From CAYNYI01 sp964401455 (GTDB lineage: Bacteria; Fibrobacterota; OXYB2-FULL-49-7; CAYNYI01): a DNA stretch of 28,275 nt. The number at the start of each line of letters is the position of its first letter. The first letter of the stretch is position 1. Positions 7,925-15,870 of this stretch are shown here, one piece after another. The notes under the pieces are model-generated. The model made no database searches. It was not told the DNA's origin and saw only the letters and a list, made by a program, of their open reading frames with translations. The position numbers and the translations under genes are program-made. The DNA is taken from positions 1-28,275 of the forward strand of contig CAYNYI010000032.1 in assembly GCA_964401455.1 (NCBI GenBank), given 5' to 3'.

Positions 7925-8432
7925 TTGACCATGAGAGGACCAGCCGGAAGCTTCATGTAACAGCGGCCCTTTCTCTCCTTATGAAAGCCGGGCTGGTCAA
8001 CCCTGTTTATATGATAAGTACAAGATTATGTTCTTTGATACAGGACCGGCACAGATAGTCTGAAATCTCTATAATAAAAAATGGCTGCTTGATTATCCGG
8101 AAGTATTTAACAAAATATCGGGAGGCATGTTTGAAGTTTTTGCCGGCCGGGAGATTACGGCTTATTCAAATTTCAGAAGAAGATACGGTTTATTCTATTG
8201 GCACAGGGAAGCCAGATCAAGCAATGCGGAAGTTGATTTTGTAATGAAATTTGAGGAAGGCTTCTTACCGGTAGAGATTAAATCAGGCAAGGGAGGAACG
8301 CTTAATAGTCTAAATATGTTTCTCGATAAATACAGGGAAATACCGAGAGTGGTACGTTCTTACGGTGAAAAGGAAAAAAGGAGAACGTATCGATTCATAT
8401 CCCCTTTACGATATTTTTCGACTTTTCCTTAA
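7925..8432 (+). pseudogene. decayed C-terminal part of AAA_14/DUF4143 ATPase
   Basis: This stretch is a remnant of the common 'ATP-binding protein, DUF4143' family. An early frame reads VTAALSLLMKAGLVNPVYMI (about 7960-8016). After a frame change it continues as YKIMFFDTGPAQIV from 8019, hits an in-frame TGA at 8061-8063, and reads on through 8127-8432 as MFEVFAGREI, LFYWHREA, AEVDFVMKF and LPVEIKSGK. These are the family's C-terminal nuclease-like signatures. Near 8375-8380, in an A-run, the family ending moves to another frame (SYPLYDIFRL). The N-terminal AAA domain is absent and segments between conserved blocks are missing. At least two frameshifts and one stop make a functional product unlikely. 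A 101-residue frame (8127-8432) remains open but lacks a ribosome site of note. Confidence 0.75.
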
Positions 8433-8482
8433 GAGCAACGATTGCCTGAAAAAATTTATGGAGCGGAATTTTTCCGGGGACT

Positions 8483-10012
8483 CTATCTTGCCAGAATAAT
8501 TTTCAAGGATTCTGTTTTTCCGCCGTATTTCAGACGGCAGATGTAGATACCTGAAGAGGCCCCTTCTCCGGTGCCGGTGCTTCCGTTCCAGAAAAAAGAA
8601 AAGCCGCCCTCACGCGGGTTTCCGAAAACTTCTTTTATCAGTTTGCCTGTCAGATTATATATACGCATCCGGGGAGTTTTGCCCGCCGGATTCTGTGCCG
8701 GGAAGAACATTGAAACCTTCGGGTTGAAAGGGTTTGGAAAAGCAAAGATGCCCGAAGGAACAAAATTATCTGTTTTAAAATCTTCTATCGCGTCCTCGGA
8801 AGTATATTGATCCGCTCCCATGTCATTTGAGGAGGTCCTGGGGTCGCCGTCAATATCAAAAGGAACACTTTCGAGTACCGTTCCGGCGTTAACGACTTCC
8901 GCATTGTACTCCGCCAGATGAAGGTCTCCGCTGTCGGGATTAACAAACCAGCTTCGTTCGGCATTAAAACAGTTATTGGAATAATCCATCGTTCCCCTGT
9001 TATCGATTGTACCCATGAGGATATTGTTTTCAATCATCACACTGTCTGAGTTCTTTACCACCGCCGAGAAATGCACGGGGGCACCGGAGCAGACTTCTGT
9101 ATTGTATGATCCCCCTGAGAAACAATCGTTATAACAGGTATTGTTATAAAAATAGATATTCTTTGAATAATTGGCGTCAAAAGCGCTGCGGCCGGGGAGC
9201 GTATGTATAAAATTATTTTTTATCATGACATTTTCTATATCCTTGCTGCTTGAGGGGTTTCCGACCCATATTCCGTAATCACAGTCGAATATGATATTTC
9301 TTTCGATAAGGAGGTCCTTGCATCCGTTCCAGAAGAAGATGGCTGACCGCCCATAATTGTTGGCTCCCTGAATACCCCGGAAAACATTGTCCCGGATTAT
9401 CCATCCGTTACAGTCCATGCCGTCTATACCTGCCACATACTCTCCATCAAAGCCGTCTTCCCGGTCCGGAGAAATAGAATTTATCTGATGAAAATAATTA
9501 CTGTCGATGATACATGAATCGGATGTACCGCCCTTTGGTATTTTGACAGAGCGTTCACCTATATCTATGAATCGGCAGTTTCTTATGAGGGCTCTGTCGA
9601 TGTTGTCTGTCATCTGAACTCCTGCCCCCATCGCGTCATACATGGTGACGCCGGATATTATTATATCTGAGGCATACCAGATTTGGAAAATAAAATCATC
9701 TGTGCGGTTTCCGTCCACGAATCCCTGACCTCGAAGGACAACATCCTCGGGGTTTCCGGTTAGACCGAGTACCATTACGCTGTCTCTTGAAATTACCAGT
9801 TTTCGCCCAATCCGGTATTCGCCGGGCGCGATATAATAAGTTCGCCCACGTGTCTGAAAAAGCGGATCGTCGTTATGATCCGGATAATTAAAGGCCTTTT
9901 GAAGGTCAAGAGAGTCCCGGAGTGTGTCAACCGTGGCCCCTGCTTGCCTCATAACCGGATATCCGGCAAAGCAGTAGTAAGAGATAATCAATATTGTTAT
10001 AATTATTCGCAT
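8483..10012 (-). CDS. secreted right-handed beta-helix protein with C-terminal FlgD-like/T9SS-type sorting domain
   Basis: The protein is 509 residues from the ATG at 10012, with an alternative TTG at 10021 three codons earlier. It begins with a hydrophobic signal peptide (MRIIITILIISYYCFAG). Residues about 25-390 are a parallel beta-helix rich in Asn and Asp, with recurrent patterns such as IRNCRFIDIG, IIRDNVFRGI, LIERNIIFDCDYGIWVG and MIKNNFIHT, as in PbH1/'right-handed parallel beta-helix' polysaccharide-binding or lyase proteins. A linker leads to about 80 C-terminal residues starting at FAFPNPFNPKVS and containing MRIYNLTGKLIKEV, GGFSFFWNG and SSGIYICRL. This is the FlgD-Ig/Por-secretion-like domain that directs surface display in FCB-type bacteria. 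TTGATT-16-TATATT lies directly upstream (10047-10020) and would give a nearly leaderless transcript. The gene may also be read through from the HAD gene 70 bases upstream. Confidence 0.82.
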   Translation of the reverse strand: MRIIITILIISYYCFAGYPVMRQAGATVDTLRDSLDLQKAFNYPDHNDDPLFQTRGRTYYIAPGEYRIGRKLVISRDSVMVLGLTGNPEDVVLRGQGFVDGNRTDDFIFQIWYASDIIISGVTMYDAMGAGVQMTDNIDRALIRNCRFIDIGERSVKIPKGGTSDSCIIDSNYFHQINSISPDREDGFDGEYVAGIDGMDCNGWIIRDNVFRGIQGANNYGRSAIFFWNGCKDLLIERNIIFDCDYGIWVGNPSSSKDIENVMIKNNFIHTLPGRSAFDANYSKNIYFYNNTCYNDCFSGGSYNTEVCSGAPVHFSAVVKNSDSVMIENNILMGTIDNRGTMDYSNNCFNAERSWFVNPDSGDLHLAEYNAEVVNAGTVLESVPFDIDGDPRTSSNDMGADQYTSEDAIEDFKTDNFVPSGIFAFPNPFNPKVSMFFPAQNPAGKTPRMRIYNLTGKLIKEVFGNPREGGFSFFWNGSTGTGEGASSGIYICRLKYGGKTESLKIILAR

Positions 10013-10081
10013 GATTCTCAATATATATCAATTCGTCCGGAAATCAAAATTTACAGCTGGCCGGGCTTTAAAAAAGAGTTA

Positions 10082-10708
10082 TCATTCAAGAAAGTTTCCG
10101 AGATCTTTCAGATAAGAAACATGAAAATCGGCGCATCCCCGGGCTCTTTCGCCAACAGAAACGGTGGTCATTCCAAGGGTACGGGCCGTTTTTATGTTCT
10201 CCGGGGAATCTTCAACAAGTACGGTTTCGGAGGGGGGGATTCCGATTTCACGACAGGTTTCGATATATACGATTTCTTCGGGTTTGCAGCGGTAATTAAA
10301 CTTAATTATATCGAAAATTCCCAGAAAGTAACCGCTGAGCTCCATTTTATCGAGGCTTTTCCTTACATATTCTCCCCATGCATTAGTGAAAATGTATTTC
10401 GGTTGCGGTATCGTCTCGAGGAGCGCGGATATTTCCGGATCCGGTCCCGGAATAACTTCCTCCGGTACATCAAGAACGTATTCAAGAAAATCAGAAGGCT
10501 TTACTCCGTAATGTTTTGTCAGTCCGCGCAGGGTTGTCCCGTATTCGCGGAAGAAATCCTGTCGGAGTTCGTCCGCGTCCTTAAAAGGCATTCCGGTTTT
10601 TCTCTCAATGTAGCGGCTGATTCTCCTGTCGATTTCCTGAATAATTCCGGCTTCCATGCTGTAGAAAGTCAGATCATAATCGAAAAGAAATAATTTTTTT
10701 TGAAGCAT
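10082..10708 (-). CDS. HAD-superfamily hydrolase, pyrimidine 5'-nucleotidase-like
   Basis: The 208-residue cytoplasmic haloacid-dehalogenase phosphatase has all four motifs: FDYDLTFY (nucleophile Asp10, Asp12), IFTNA (Thr108), CKPEE (Lys142), and VLVEDSPENIKTA (Glu166, Asp167). The cap segment FREYGTTLRGL (53-63) strongly resembles the conserved 'EYGxxLRGL' of the SDT1/PHM8-type pyrimidine 5'-nucleotidases. A nucleoside monophosphatase activity is therefore the best inference, but substrate range in this family is hard to read from sequence. The start at 10708 has no clear Shine-Dalgarno sequence. It is divergent from the lipM-like gene and lies upstream of the beta-helix gene on the same strand. 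Confidence 0.85.
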   Translation of the reverse strand: MLQKKLFLFDYDLTFYSMEAGIIQEIDRRISRYIERKTGMPFKDADELRQDFFREYGTTLRGLTKHYGVKPSDFLEYVLDVPEEVIPGPDPEISALLETIPQPKYIFTNAWGEYVRKSLDKMELSGYFLGIFDIIKFNYRCKPEEIVYIETCREIGIPPSETVLVEDSPENIKTARTLGMTTVSVGERARGCADFHVSYLKDLGNFLE

Positions 10709-10787
10709 GGTCAGAAAAATAAGTCGATTCTTATCTTTTCCGCCAGTTTTTATTCATCATTCTTAAAGATGCTTTTTTGCCTCTTGT

Positions 10788-10816
10788 TTGAAAAGTGATG
10801 CGGGTTGTTTTATATT
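10788..10816 (+). promoter_or_regulatory. sigma70-like promoter of the lipM-like/dpp/miaB operon
   Basis: TTGAAA (10788-10793), a 17-base spacer and TATATT (10811-10816) give 5 of 6 matches to each consensus hexamer. The predicted transcription start is near 10823, leaving a leader of about 20 bases before the ribosome site and start codon. The same two hexamers and spacing recur before the LapA/tol cluster. Confidence 0.6.
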
Positions 10817-10830
10817 ATTGACATATTATT

Positions 10831-10837
10831 AAGGAGG
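10831..10837 (+). promoter_or_regulatory. Shine-Dalgarno AAGGAGG indicating a CTG start
   Basis: A full AAGGAGG precedes the in-frame CTG at 10842 by four bases. An in-frame TAA at 10830-10832 excludes any earlier start. The first ATG (10887) is 49 bases away and would remove conserved residues. Confidence 0.7.
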
Positions 10838-10841
10838 ATTT

Positions 10842-11663
10842 CTGTTTTATTTTATCGATACTGGCAAACGCTCTCCGGGTTTTAATATGGCTCTTGATGA
10901 GGCGCTTTTACTCAACGCGGGAGAAATCCCCGTTATAAGGGTTTACGGCTGGACACCTCCGGCCCTTTCTCTCGGCGTTCACCAGGATGCCTCTGCAAAT
11001 ACCGATTTGTCTCTGCGGGGAAAGGTGCCGGTAGTAAGAAGGCTCACAGGCGGAAGAGCGGTTTATCATTCTGCCGAGATAACTTACAGCGTAACAGCCG
11101 GATACAGCGCCCCGGGCATCGGAAAAAACTTGCGTGAAACATATTCCAATATAGCATCCGCGCTTGTGTATGCTTTTTCTTTGTCTGGAATAAAAACAGA
11201 AACCGACCGGCACTCCGCCGCCGGAAGGATAAACAGAAAAGGGCCCGATTTGCCCTGTTTTGTCTCGTCTTCTTTTATGGAGATTACGCATAAGGGGAAA
11301 AAGCTCTGTGGGAGCGCTCAGGCCCGTAAAAGATCGGGTATACTGCAGCACGGGTCTATAAAGCTTCATGATGACGACAAAGATGCGGCGGATTTTACAA
11401 GTGCCCCCGCAGATATTAAAAAAGAATACAAATCCCTTTTAAAAGGTTTCTCCTGCTCATTTAAATCGGCCGGAGGTAAAGGAGACGGCTATAAAATTCT
11501 TTCCGCAAACCTTGTGAAAGGCTTTGAAAAAATTTTCGGGGAAATGAGAACAATTAATTATCTTAAGTTGATAGGTGAAGACAGCCTCGATATTCTTGAA
11601 CAAAAATACAACTCTGAAAGCTGGACATTCTTCCCGGAAAGATTCAATCAGAAGAAAGAGTGA
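10842..11663 (+). CDS. LipM-like octanoyl/lipoate transferase (BPL/LplA/LipB family)
   Basis: The product is 273 residues if translation starts at CTG 10842. The ATG at 10887 would begin at MALDEALL and cut off FIDTGKRSPGFN, which belongs to the family's N-terminal strand. The protein attaches octanoate or lipoate to lipoyl domains. Signatures are MALDEALL, RRLTGGRAVYH (ligand pocket, about 66-76) and KKLCGSAQARKRSGILQHGSI (catalytic-lysine region). The segment PCFVSSSFMEI (about 138-148) places Cys139 where LipM-type octanoyltransferases carry their catalytic cysteine, and length also fits LipM (about 280) better than LplA (about 335). A ligase role cannot be excluded. It is the first gene of an operon with the peptide importer. 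The C-terminus DILEQKYNSESWTF matches the family end. Confidence 0.85.
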   Translation: MFYFIDTGKRSPGFNMALDEALLLNAGEIPVIRVYGWTPPALSLGVHQDASANTDLSLRGKVPVVRRLTGGRAVYHSAEITYSVTAGYSAPGIGKNLRETYSNIASALVYAFSLSGIKTETDRHSAAGRINRKGPDLPCFVSSSFMEITHKGKKLCGSAQARKRSGILQHGSIKLHDDDKDAADFTSAPADIKKEYKSLLKGFSCSFKSAGGKGDGYKILSANLVKGFEKIFGEMRTINYLKLIGEDSLDILEQKYNSESWTFFPERFNQKKE

Positions 11664-11667
11664 AAAA

Positions 11668-12270
11668 TTGGCCTCTGAACTAAAGAAACTGTCAAAAAAG
11701 TTTGAGAAAATTGCCGCGAAAAAGGTCCTCGTTTCAAAAGATGTCAATGAACTCAGACAAATAAGAGAAAGCATAAAGTCTTTCCTTGACTGCCTTAAAG
11801 AATGCCAGATATGCGGAAAAGCCGTAGATGATATCGTCAAGATGGAAGCGGCCGGAAAGAAGGCCTCTCTTTGCCGGGAATGCGGCATAAAGGCTCTCAG
11901 AGACAAATCTCTTTTGTCGTCAAAAGTCCCGGCTGCAAAAAAAAAGAAAGCTCCCCGTGCTGAGTCTTCTGTCCCCGCGAAAAAAAAGTCTGTAAAGAAA
12001 AACCGGAAGCCGGAAACTCCTGAGGTTAAAACCCCGGCGGAAAACGATGACGGCCTTGATGAACTCGGGAAGAAAAACGGAATAAGTGTCTCCAATCTTA
12101 AGAAGATCCGCTCGATTGCAAATAACTCGGCTTTTCTGATGCCGCTGAATGCTACAATAAGTTATGTCAGGTCGGAACTTCGTAATACGCGTATCAGGGT
12201 TCCGGAGGAAAAAATCGAATCAGTTGTCCGGGAAATGGCCGGAAAACACGGGTTGAAGGTAAAAGCGTGA
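11668..12270 (+). CDS. uncharacterised protein with CxxC/CxxC zinc-ribbon-like centre
   Basis: I do not recognise this 200-residue protein. I start it at TTG 11668, four bases after the lipM-like stop, with AGAAAGAG just upstream. An ATG at 11575 would overlap the previous gene by 89 bases, and the extra residues look like an out-of-frame reading of it. Residues 1-40 are a charged, Lys-rich coiled-coil-like helix. Cys46-x2-Cys49 and Cys69-x2-Cys72 form a probable zinc site (plus Cys42). Residues 84-128 are a low-complexity Lys/Pro/Glu linker. Residues about 130-200 form a compact domain (GISVSNLKKIRSIANNSAFL, then KIESVVREMAGKHGLKV) with alternating helices. No signal peptide is seen, so it is cytoplasmic. 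Its stop overlaps the GTG of the next gene. It could be a nucleic-acid- or protein-binding regulator; that is only a guess. Confidence 0.7.
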   Translation: MASELKKLSKKFEKIAAKKVLVSKDVNELRQIRESIKSFLDCLKECQICGKAVDDIVKMEAAGKKASLCRECGIKALRDKSLLSSKVPAAKKKKAPRAESSVPAKKKSVKKNRKPETPEVKTPAENDDGLDELGKKNGISVSNLKKIRSIANNSAFLMPLNATISYVRSELRNTRIRVPEEKIESVVREMAGKHGLKVKA

Positions 12271-14039
12271 AAAACATTTTCATAATTTCCGCCTTACTAT
12301 GGATTTGTCTCGTTCTTGCCGGGTGCGGCACAGATCGGGATGTAGGGAAAAATATCTATAGAGGCGCCCTCGTTGCCAAAGTAAAGGGCTTTGACCCGGC
12401 CCACGTCTCCGATTTGTATTCTCACATTTGTCAGAAACAGGTTTATGAAAGTCTTTATCAGTATAAATATCTTGCCCGTCCTTATGACGTAGAACCCTGC
12501 CTTGCGGATTCTCTTCCGCGTATTTCTGAAAATGGTCTCAGGTATTCGATAGGGTTTAAAAAAGGAGTCTATTTCAGTGATGACGACTGTTTCCCCGGAG
12601 GAAAAGGCAGAGAGGCCTTGCCGCGGGATTTTATATATTCTCTGAAAAGGGTCTGCGACAGCCGCACCGCCACAACCGGATGGTGGCTTTTTGAAGGGCG
12701 GATAAAAGGTCTTGACGAGTACAGGAAGATGACGGCTGCTCTTTCTCCGGATGATACTGTTGATTATTTCAAAAGCCTCGAAGGTCTATATGTCAATGAC
12801 AGCGGACGTATCATAATAGAGCTTAAAAAACCGTGCCCTTATTTTAAATACATACTGACGATGGCCTATACTTCGGTTGTTCCTTATGAAGCCGTAAACT
12901 ATTATAAAGAAGAATTTCTTAATAATCCGGTAGGTACGGGGCCTTTTATCCTTGAAGAGTGGTGGCGCGGTCAGAAAATATTTTTCAGAAAAAATCCGTC
13001 TTATTCTCATGGATTTTATCCTTCCGAAGGCGAATCGGAAGACCGGGAAGCCGGCTTGCTTGAAGATGCGGGAAAAGCGGTGCCTTTTCTCGACGGCCTG
13101 GAACTCTCCGTATTCAGGGAAAGCCAGCCAATGTGGCTTAATTTTTTAAAGGGAAATCTCGACGCGGCGGGTATTCCGAAGGATAATTATAATGATGTCG
13201 TTACGCCCGGGAAATCTTTGAGGGGAAAATACGCGGCCAAAGGAATTACACTCCGAAAGGGGGAGAGTCTTGACCTTACATATATAATCTTTAATTTTAA
13301 TGATCCCGTTCTCGGCTCTTCCCCGGAACTGCGTAAAGCGGTATCTCTGGCTTATGATACCGAAAAAATGATCGACCTTTTTTATAACGGCAGGGCAATT
13401 CAGGCCCACAGCCCTATACCTCCCGGTATTTTCGGATATGAAGAAGATTTTCGGAACCCCTGGCAGCGTCATGATATTGAAGCCGCCGGAAAGATGCTTG
13501 AAAAAGCAGGTTATCCCGGAGGCGAGGGCCTGCCTGAGTTTGAATATCTTACATCAGCCAGTACCACCGCCCGTCAGATGGCGGAATTTTTCGCGGCTGC
13601 TATGGAAGAAATAGGAATCAAGATAAAGATAATCGGGCTGACTTTTCCGGAAATGATAACGAGGTTCAAAGAAAATAAATTTCAGATAGCCGGTGCAGCC
13701 TGGGGAGCGGATTACCCCGATCCTGAAAATTTTCTTCAGCTTTTATACGGTCCTAACGCCTCGCCGGGAGAAAATTCCGCGTGCTATAAAAATCCGGAGT
13801 ACGATTCACTTTTCCGGCTTATTTCAGTGGTTCCGGACGGTCCTGAAAGGCTTCGCAGTATAAAGCGTATGAAAGAAATACTGATAACTGACTGCCCCTG
13901 GGTTTTCAATACTCACCGGCTCTCGGAAGCGCTTCAATATAAGTGGGTGAAAAACAGTAAACCCCACGCGGTTTCGGGAGGTAATTACAAATATATCAGG
14001 ATAGACACCCTGATGCGGAAAAAAATGCTGGAGCGTTGA
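12267..14039 (+). CDS. peptide/nickel-type ABC transporter substrate-binding lipoprotein
   Basis: The 590-residue SBP_bac_5 (DppA/OppA class) protein binds oligopeptides or related ligands outside the inner membrane. The GTG start overlaps the preceding stop (GTGA). The signal peptide ends in the lipobox LVLAGC, with Cys20 as lipidation site. Family segments include DPAHVSDLYSHICQKQVYES (about 43-62), a LADSLPRISENGLRYSIGFK block, the NNPVGTGPFILEEW motif, FNFNDPVLGSSPELRKAVSLAYD, and WGADYPDPENFLQLLYG near the C-terminus. It is somewhat longer than E. coli DppA (535). The following four genes complete the importer. Ligand specificity is not determinable from sequence. Confidence 0.92.
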   Translation: MKNIFIISALLWICLVLAGCGTDRDVGKNIYRGALVAKVKGFDPAHVSDLYSHICQKQVYESLYQYKYLARPYDVEPCLADSLPRISENGLRYSIGFKKGVYFSDDDCFPGGKGREALPRDFIYSLKRVCDSRTATTGWWLFEGRIKGLDEYRKMTAALSPDDTVDYFKSLEGLYVNDSGRIIIELKKPCPYFKYILTMAYTSVVPYEAVNYYKEEFLNNPVGTGPFILEEWWRGQKIFFRKNPSYSHGFYPSEGESEDREAGLLEDAGKAVPFLDGLELSVFRESQPMWLNFLKGNLDAAGIPKDNYNDVVTPGKSLRGKYAAKGITLRKGESLDLTYIIFNFNDPVLGSSPELRKAVSLAYDTEKMIDLFYNGRAIQAHSPIPPGIFGYEEDFRNPWQRHDIEAAGKMLEKAGYPGGEGLPEFEYLTSASTTARQMAEFFAAAMEEIGIKIKIIGLTFPEMITRFKENKFQIAGAAWGADYPDPENFLQLLYGPNASPGENSACYKNPEYDSLFRLISVVPDGPERLRSIKRMKEILITDCPWVFNTHRLSEALQYKWVKNSKPHAVSGGNYKYIRIDTLMRKKMLER

Positions 14040-14972
14040 ATGCTTTCATATGCTCTTAGAAGAATTCTTTACATGATTCCTCTTGTTATCGGCGTTACGC
14101 TTATAACTTTTCTTTTATTCAATGTAGTCGGTCAGAACCCCGCTTATCAAATGCTCGGAAAGGGTGCCACTGCCGAGGAAATAGAAAATCTTGAGCATCA
14201 GCTCGGTATAGACCGTCCTCTGGCGGTGCAGTATCTTGATTATCTAGGTTCGTTACTGAGGATGGATTTCGGGCGCTCATGGTCAACAAGGCAGAAGATA
14301 AGCTCAATGATTAAAAAAGGGATGGGGCCTTCCCTTATGCTCGCTGTTCCCGCCTTCTTTTTTTCCACGATTATTTCTCTGATAATCGCGATGATCGCGG
14401 TTTACTACAGGTATTCAATTCTGGACCGCGCGCTTGTTGTTTTGTCTGTAATGGGCATGAGTATCAGTACAATTGTGTATATAATTGCCGGGCAGTATTT
14501 CTTTTCATTTAAACTGGGCCTTTTCCCTGTTTCGGGTTTTGAATACAGTATAAGGGCAGTCTCATATCTGGTTCTTCCTGTTTTAATATGGGTTGTGGCG
14601 TCAGCTGGAGCCAATGTAAGGTTCTACAGGACTGTTATTATTGAGGAAAGCGGAAATGATTTTGTACTAACCGCCAGAGCCAAAGGTTTGTCCGGGGCGC
14701 GTATCATGGTTAAACACATTATGAAAAACGCCCTTATACCGATAATTACACAGCTTATAATGACTCTGCCTTTTTTGTTCCTGGGCAACCTTTTTCTGGA
14801 GGACTTTTTTGGAATTCCGGGTCTTGGAAATATGAGCATAAACGCCATAAATGATTCTGACTTTCCCGTTATTCAGGCGATGACTTTTATCGGCGCACTG
14901 TTATACATGGGGGCGAATCTTGCCGGTGACCTTTTATACGGTGCTGTAAATCCGAGGGTAAGATATGATTAG
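14040..14972 (+). CDS. peptide ABC transporter permease, DppB type
   Basis: The 310-residue inner-membrane permease has the usual N-terminus (YALRRILYMIPLVIGVTLIT), then the periplasmic loop with LGIDRPLAVQYLDYLGSLLR and DFGRSW. The cytoplasmic EAA loop reads DFVLTARAKGLSGARIMVKH (about 206-225), the contact site for the ATPases, and FGIPGLGNMSINAINDSDFPVIQAM closes the core. About six membrane spans are visible. The ATG follows the previous stop with no gap. The stop overlaps the next start by eight bases (ATGATTAG). Confidence 0.93.
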   Translation: MLSYALRRILYMIPLVIGVTLITFLLFNVVGQNPAYQMLGKGATAEEIENLEHQLGIDRPLAVQYLDYLGSLLRMDFGRSWSTRQKISSMIKKGMGPSLMLAVPAFFFSTIISLIIAMIAVYYRYSILDRALVVLSVMGMSISTIVYIIAGQYFFSFKLGLFPVSGFEYSIRAVSYLVLPVLIWVVASAGANVRFYRTVIIEESGNDFVLTARAKGLSGARIMVKHIMKNALIPIITQLIMTLPFLFLGNLFLEDFFGIPGLGNMSINAINDSDFPVIQAMTFIGALLYMGANLAGDLLYGAVNPRVRYD

Positions 14973-15822
14973 TCCCGGAAAAGGCAGCTCTCCGGTTTCA
15001 AGAGCGTTCCGCCGGATAAAAAAAGATCGTCTTGCAGTAATCAGCCTCGCGGTGATAATATTTTACGCTGTAATAGCTCTTCTCGCCGCTTCGGGTGTGA
15101 TTTTTTCGGATTACGGACTAAAGACCGGCGAGTCCTATCAGGCCCCCTCCGCTGAACATCTTGCAGGGACGGATTTCATGGGCCGGGATGTCCTTGCACG
15201 GACGGTTCACGGCTCCAAAATTTCTATGGCGGTCGGACTCATAACAACCCTTATCGCAATACCTATAGGAGTTTTTTTCGGTTCGCTCGCTGGTTATTAT
15301 CGGGGTAAAGGTGATGAAATAATAGTATGGTTTTATTCAACTCTTGACTCTATACCTTATCTCCTTCTTCTTCTGGCTCTGACAATGGTGCTGGGCCGCG
15401 GAATAGGATCTGTTTATCTGGCAATAGGCCTTACGAGCTGGGTCGGAATCTGCCGTGTTGTAAGAGCCGAATTCATTAAACAGAAGGAACTTGATTTTGT
15501 TCAGGCGGCAAGGGCTGTAGGTACGGGTGATTTCAGAATAATTTTCTTTCACATACTTCCGAATGTTATTCATCTGGTTTTGATAAATTTTTCCTTAAGA
15601 TTTGTTTCAGCTATAAAGTCGGAAGTTATTCTCAGCTACCTCGGGCTGGGAGCCCAGCAGGAGCCGAGTTGGGGGATAATGATTTCTGACGCGAGGCTCG
15701 AACTGATAGGGCGCGGGGTTTATTGGCAGCTCGCAGCGGCTACCGCCGCCATGTTTTTTATTATTCTGGCGTTTAATGTTTTTAACGACTCGCTTCGGGA
15801 CGCGCTGGATCCGAAATCATAG
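14965..15822 (+). CDS. peptide ABC transporter permease, DppC type
   Basis: The 285-residue second permease has the typical start SRAFRRIKKDRLAVISLAVI, then LAGTDFMGRDVLARTVHGSK (about 68-87), the EAA loop DFVQAARAVGTGDFRIIFFHILPN (about 176-199), and a C-terminal FNVFNDSLRDALDP, all standard for DppC/OppC. It forms the membrane channel with the preceding permease. It overlaps that gene by eight bases, so the two are co-translated. Confidence 0.94.
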   Translation: MISPGKGSSPVSRAFRRIKKDRLAVISLAVIIFYAVIALLAASGVIFSDYGLKTGESYQAPSAEHLAGTDFMGRDVLARTVHGSKISMAVGLITTLIAIPIGVFFGSLAGYYRGKGDEIIVWFYSTLDSIPYLLLLLALTMVLGRGIGSVYLAIGLTSWVGICRVVRAEFIKQKELDFVQAARAVGTGDFRIIFFHILPNVIHLVLINFSLRFVSAIKSEVILSYLGLGAQQEPSWGIMISDARLELIGRGVYWQLAAATAAMFFIILAFNVFNDSLRDALDPKS

Positions 15823-15870
15823 ATAATTGAACTATGAATTGTGAGCCGAGAGGACTTATATTTAACCTGT

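Noticed and set aside
8127..8432. 101-residue frame as an intact small gene
   Set aside because: It corresponds only to the tail of DUF4143 proteins, starts in mid-domain and its homology continues upstream across a stop codon, so it is treated as part of a pseudogene.
9875..10693. Long plus-strand open frame (272 codons) opposite the HAD gene and the start of the beta-helix gene
   Set aside because: It lies antisense to a gene with all four HAD motifs, spans the intergenic gap, and shows no domain or ribosome site.
11457..12095. Minus-strand open frame of 212 codons opposite the CxxC protein
   Set aside because: It is Phe/Ser-rich, the typical mirror of a Lys/Glu-rich gene, with no start signal or motif.
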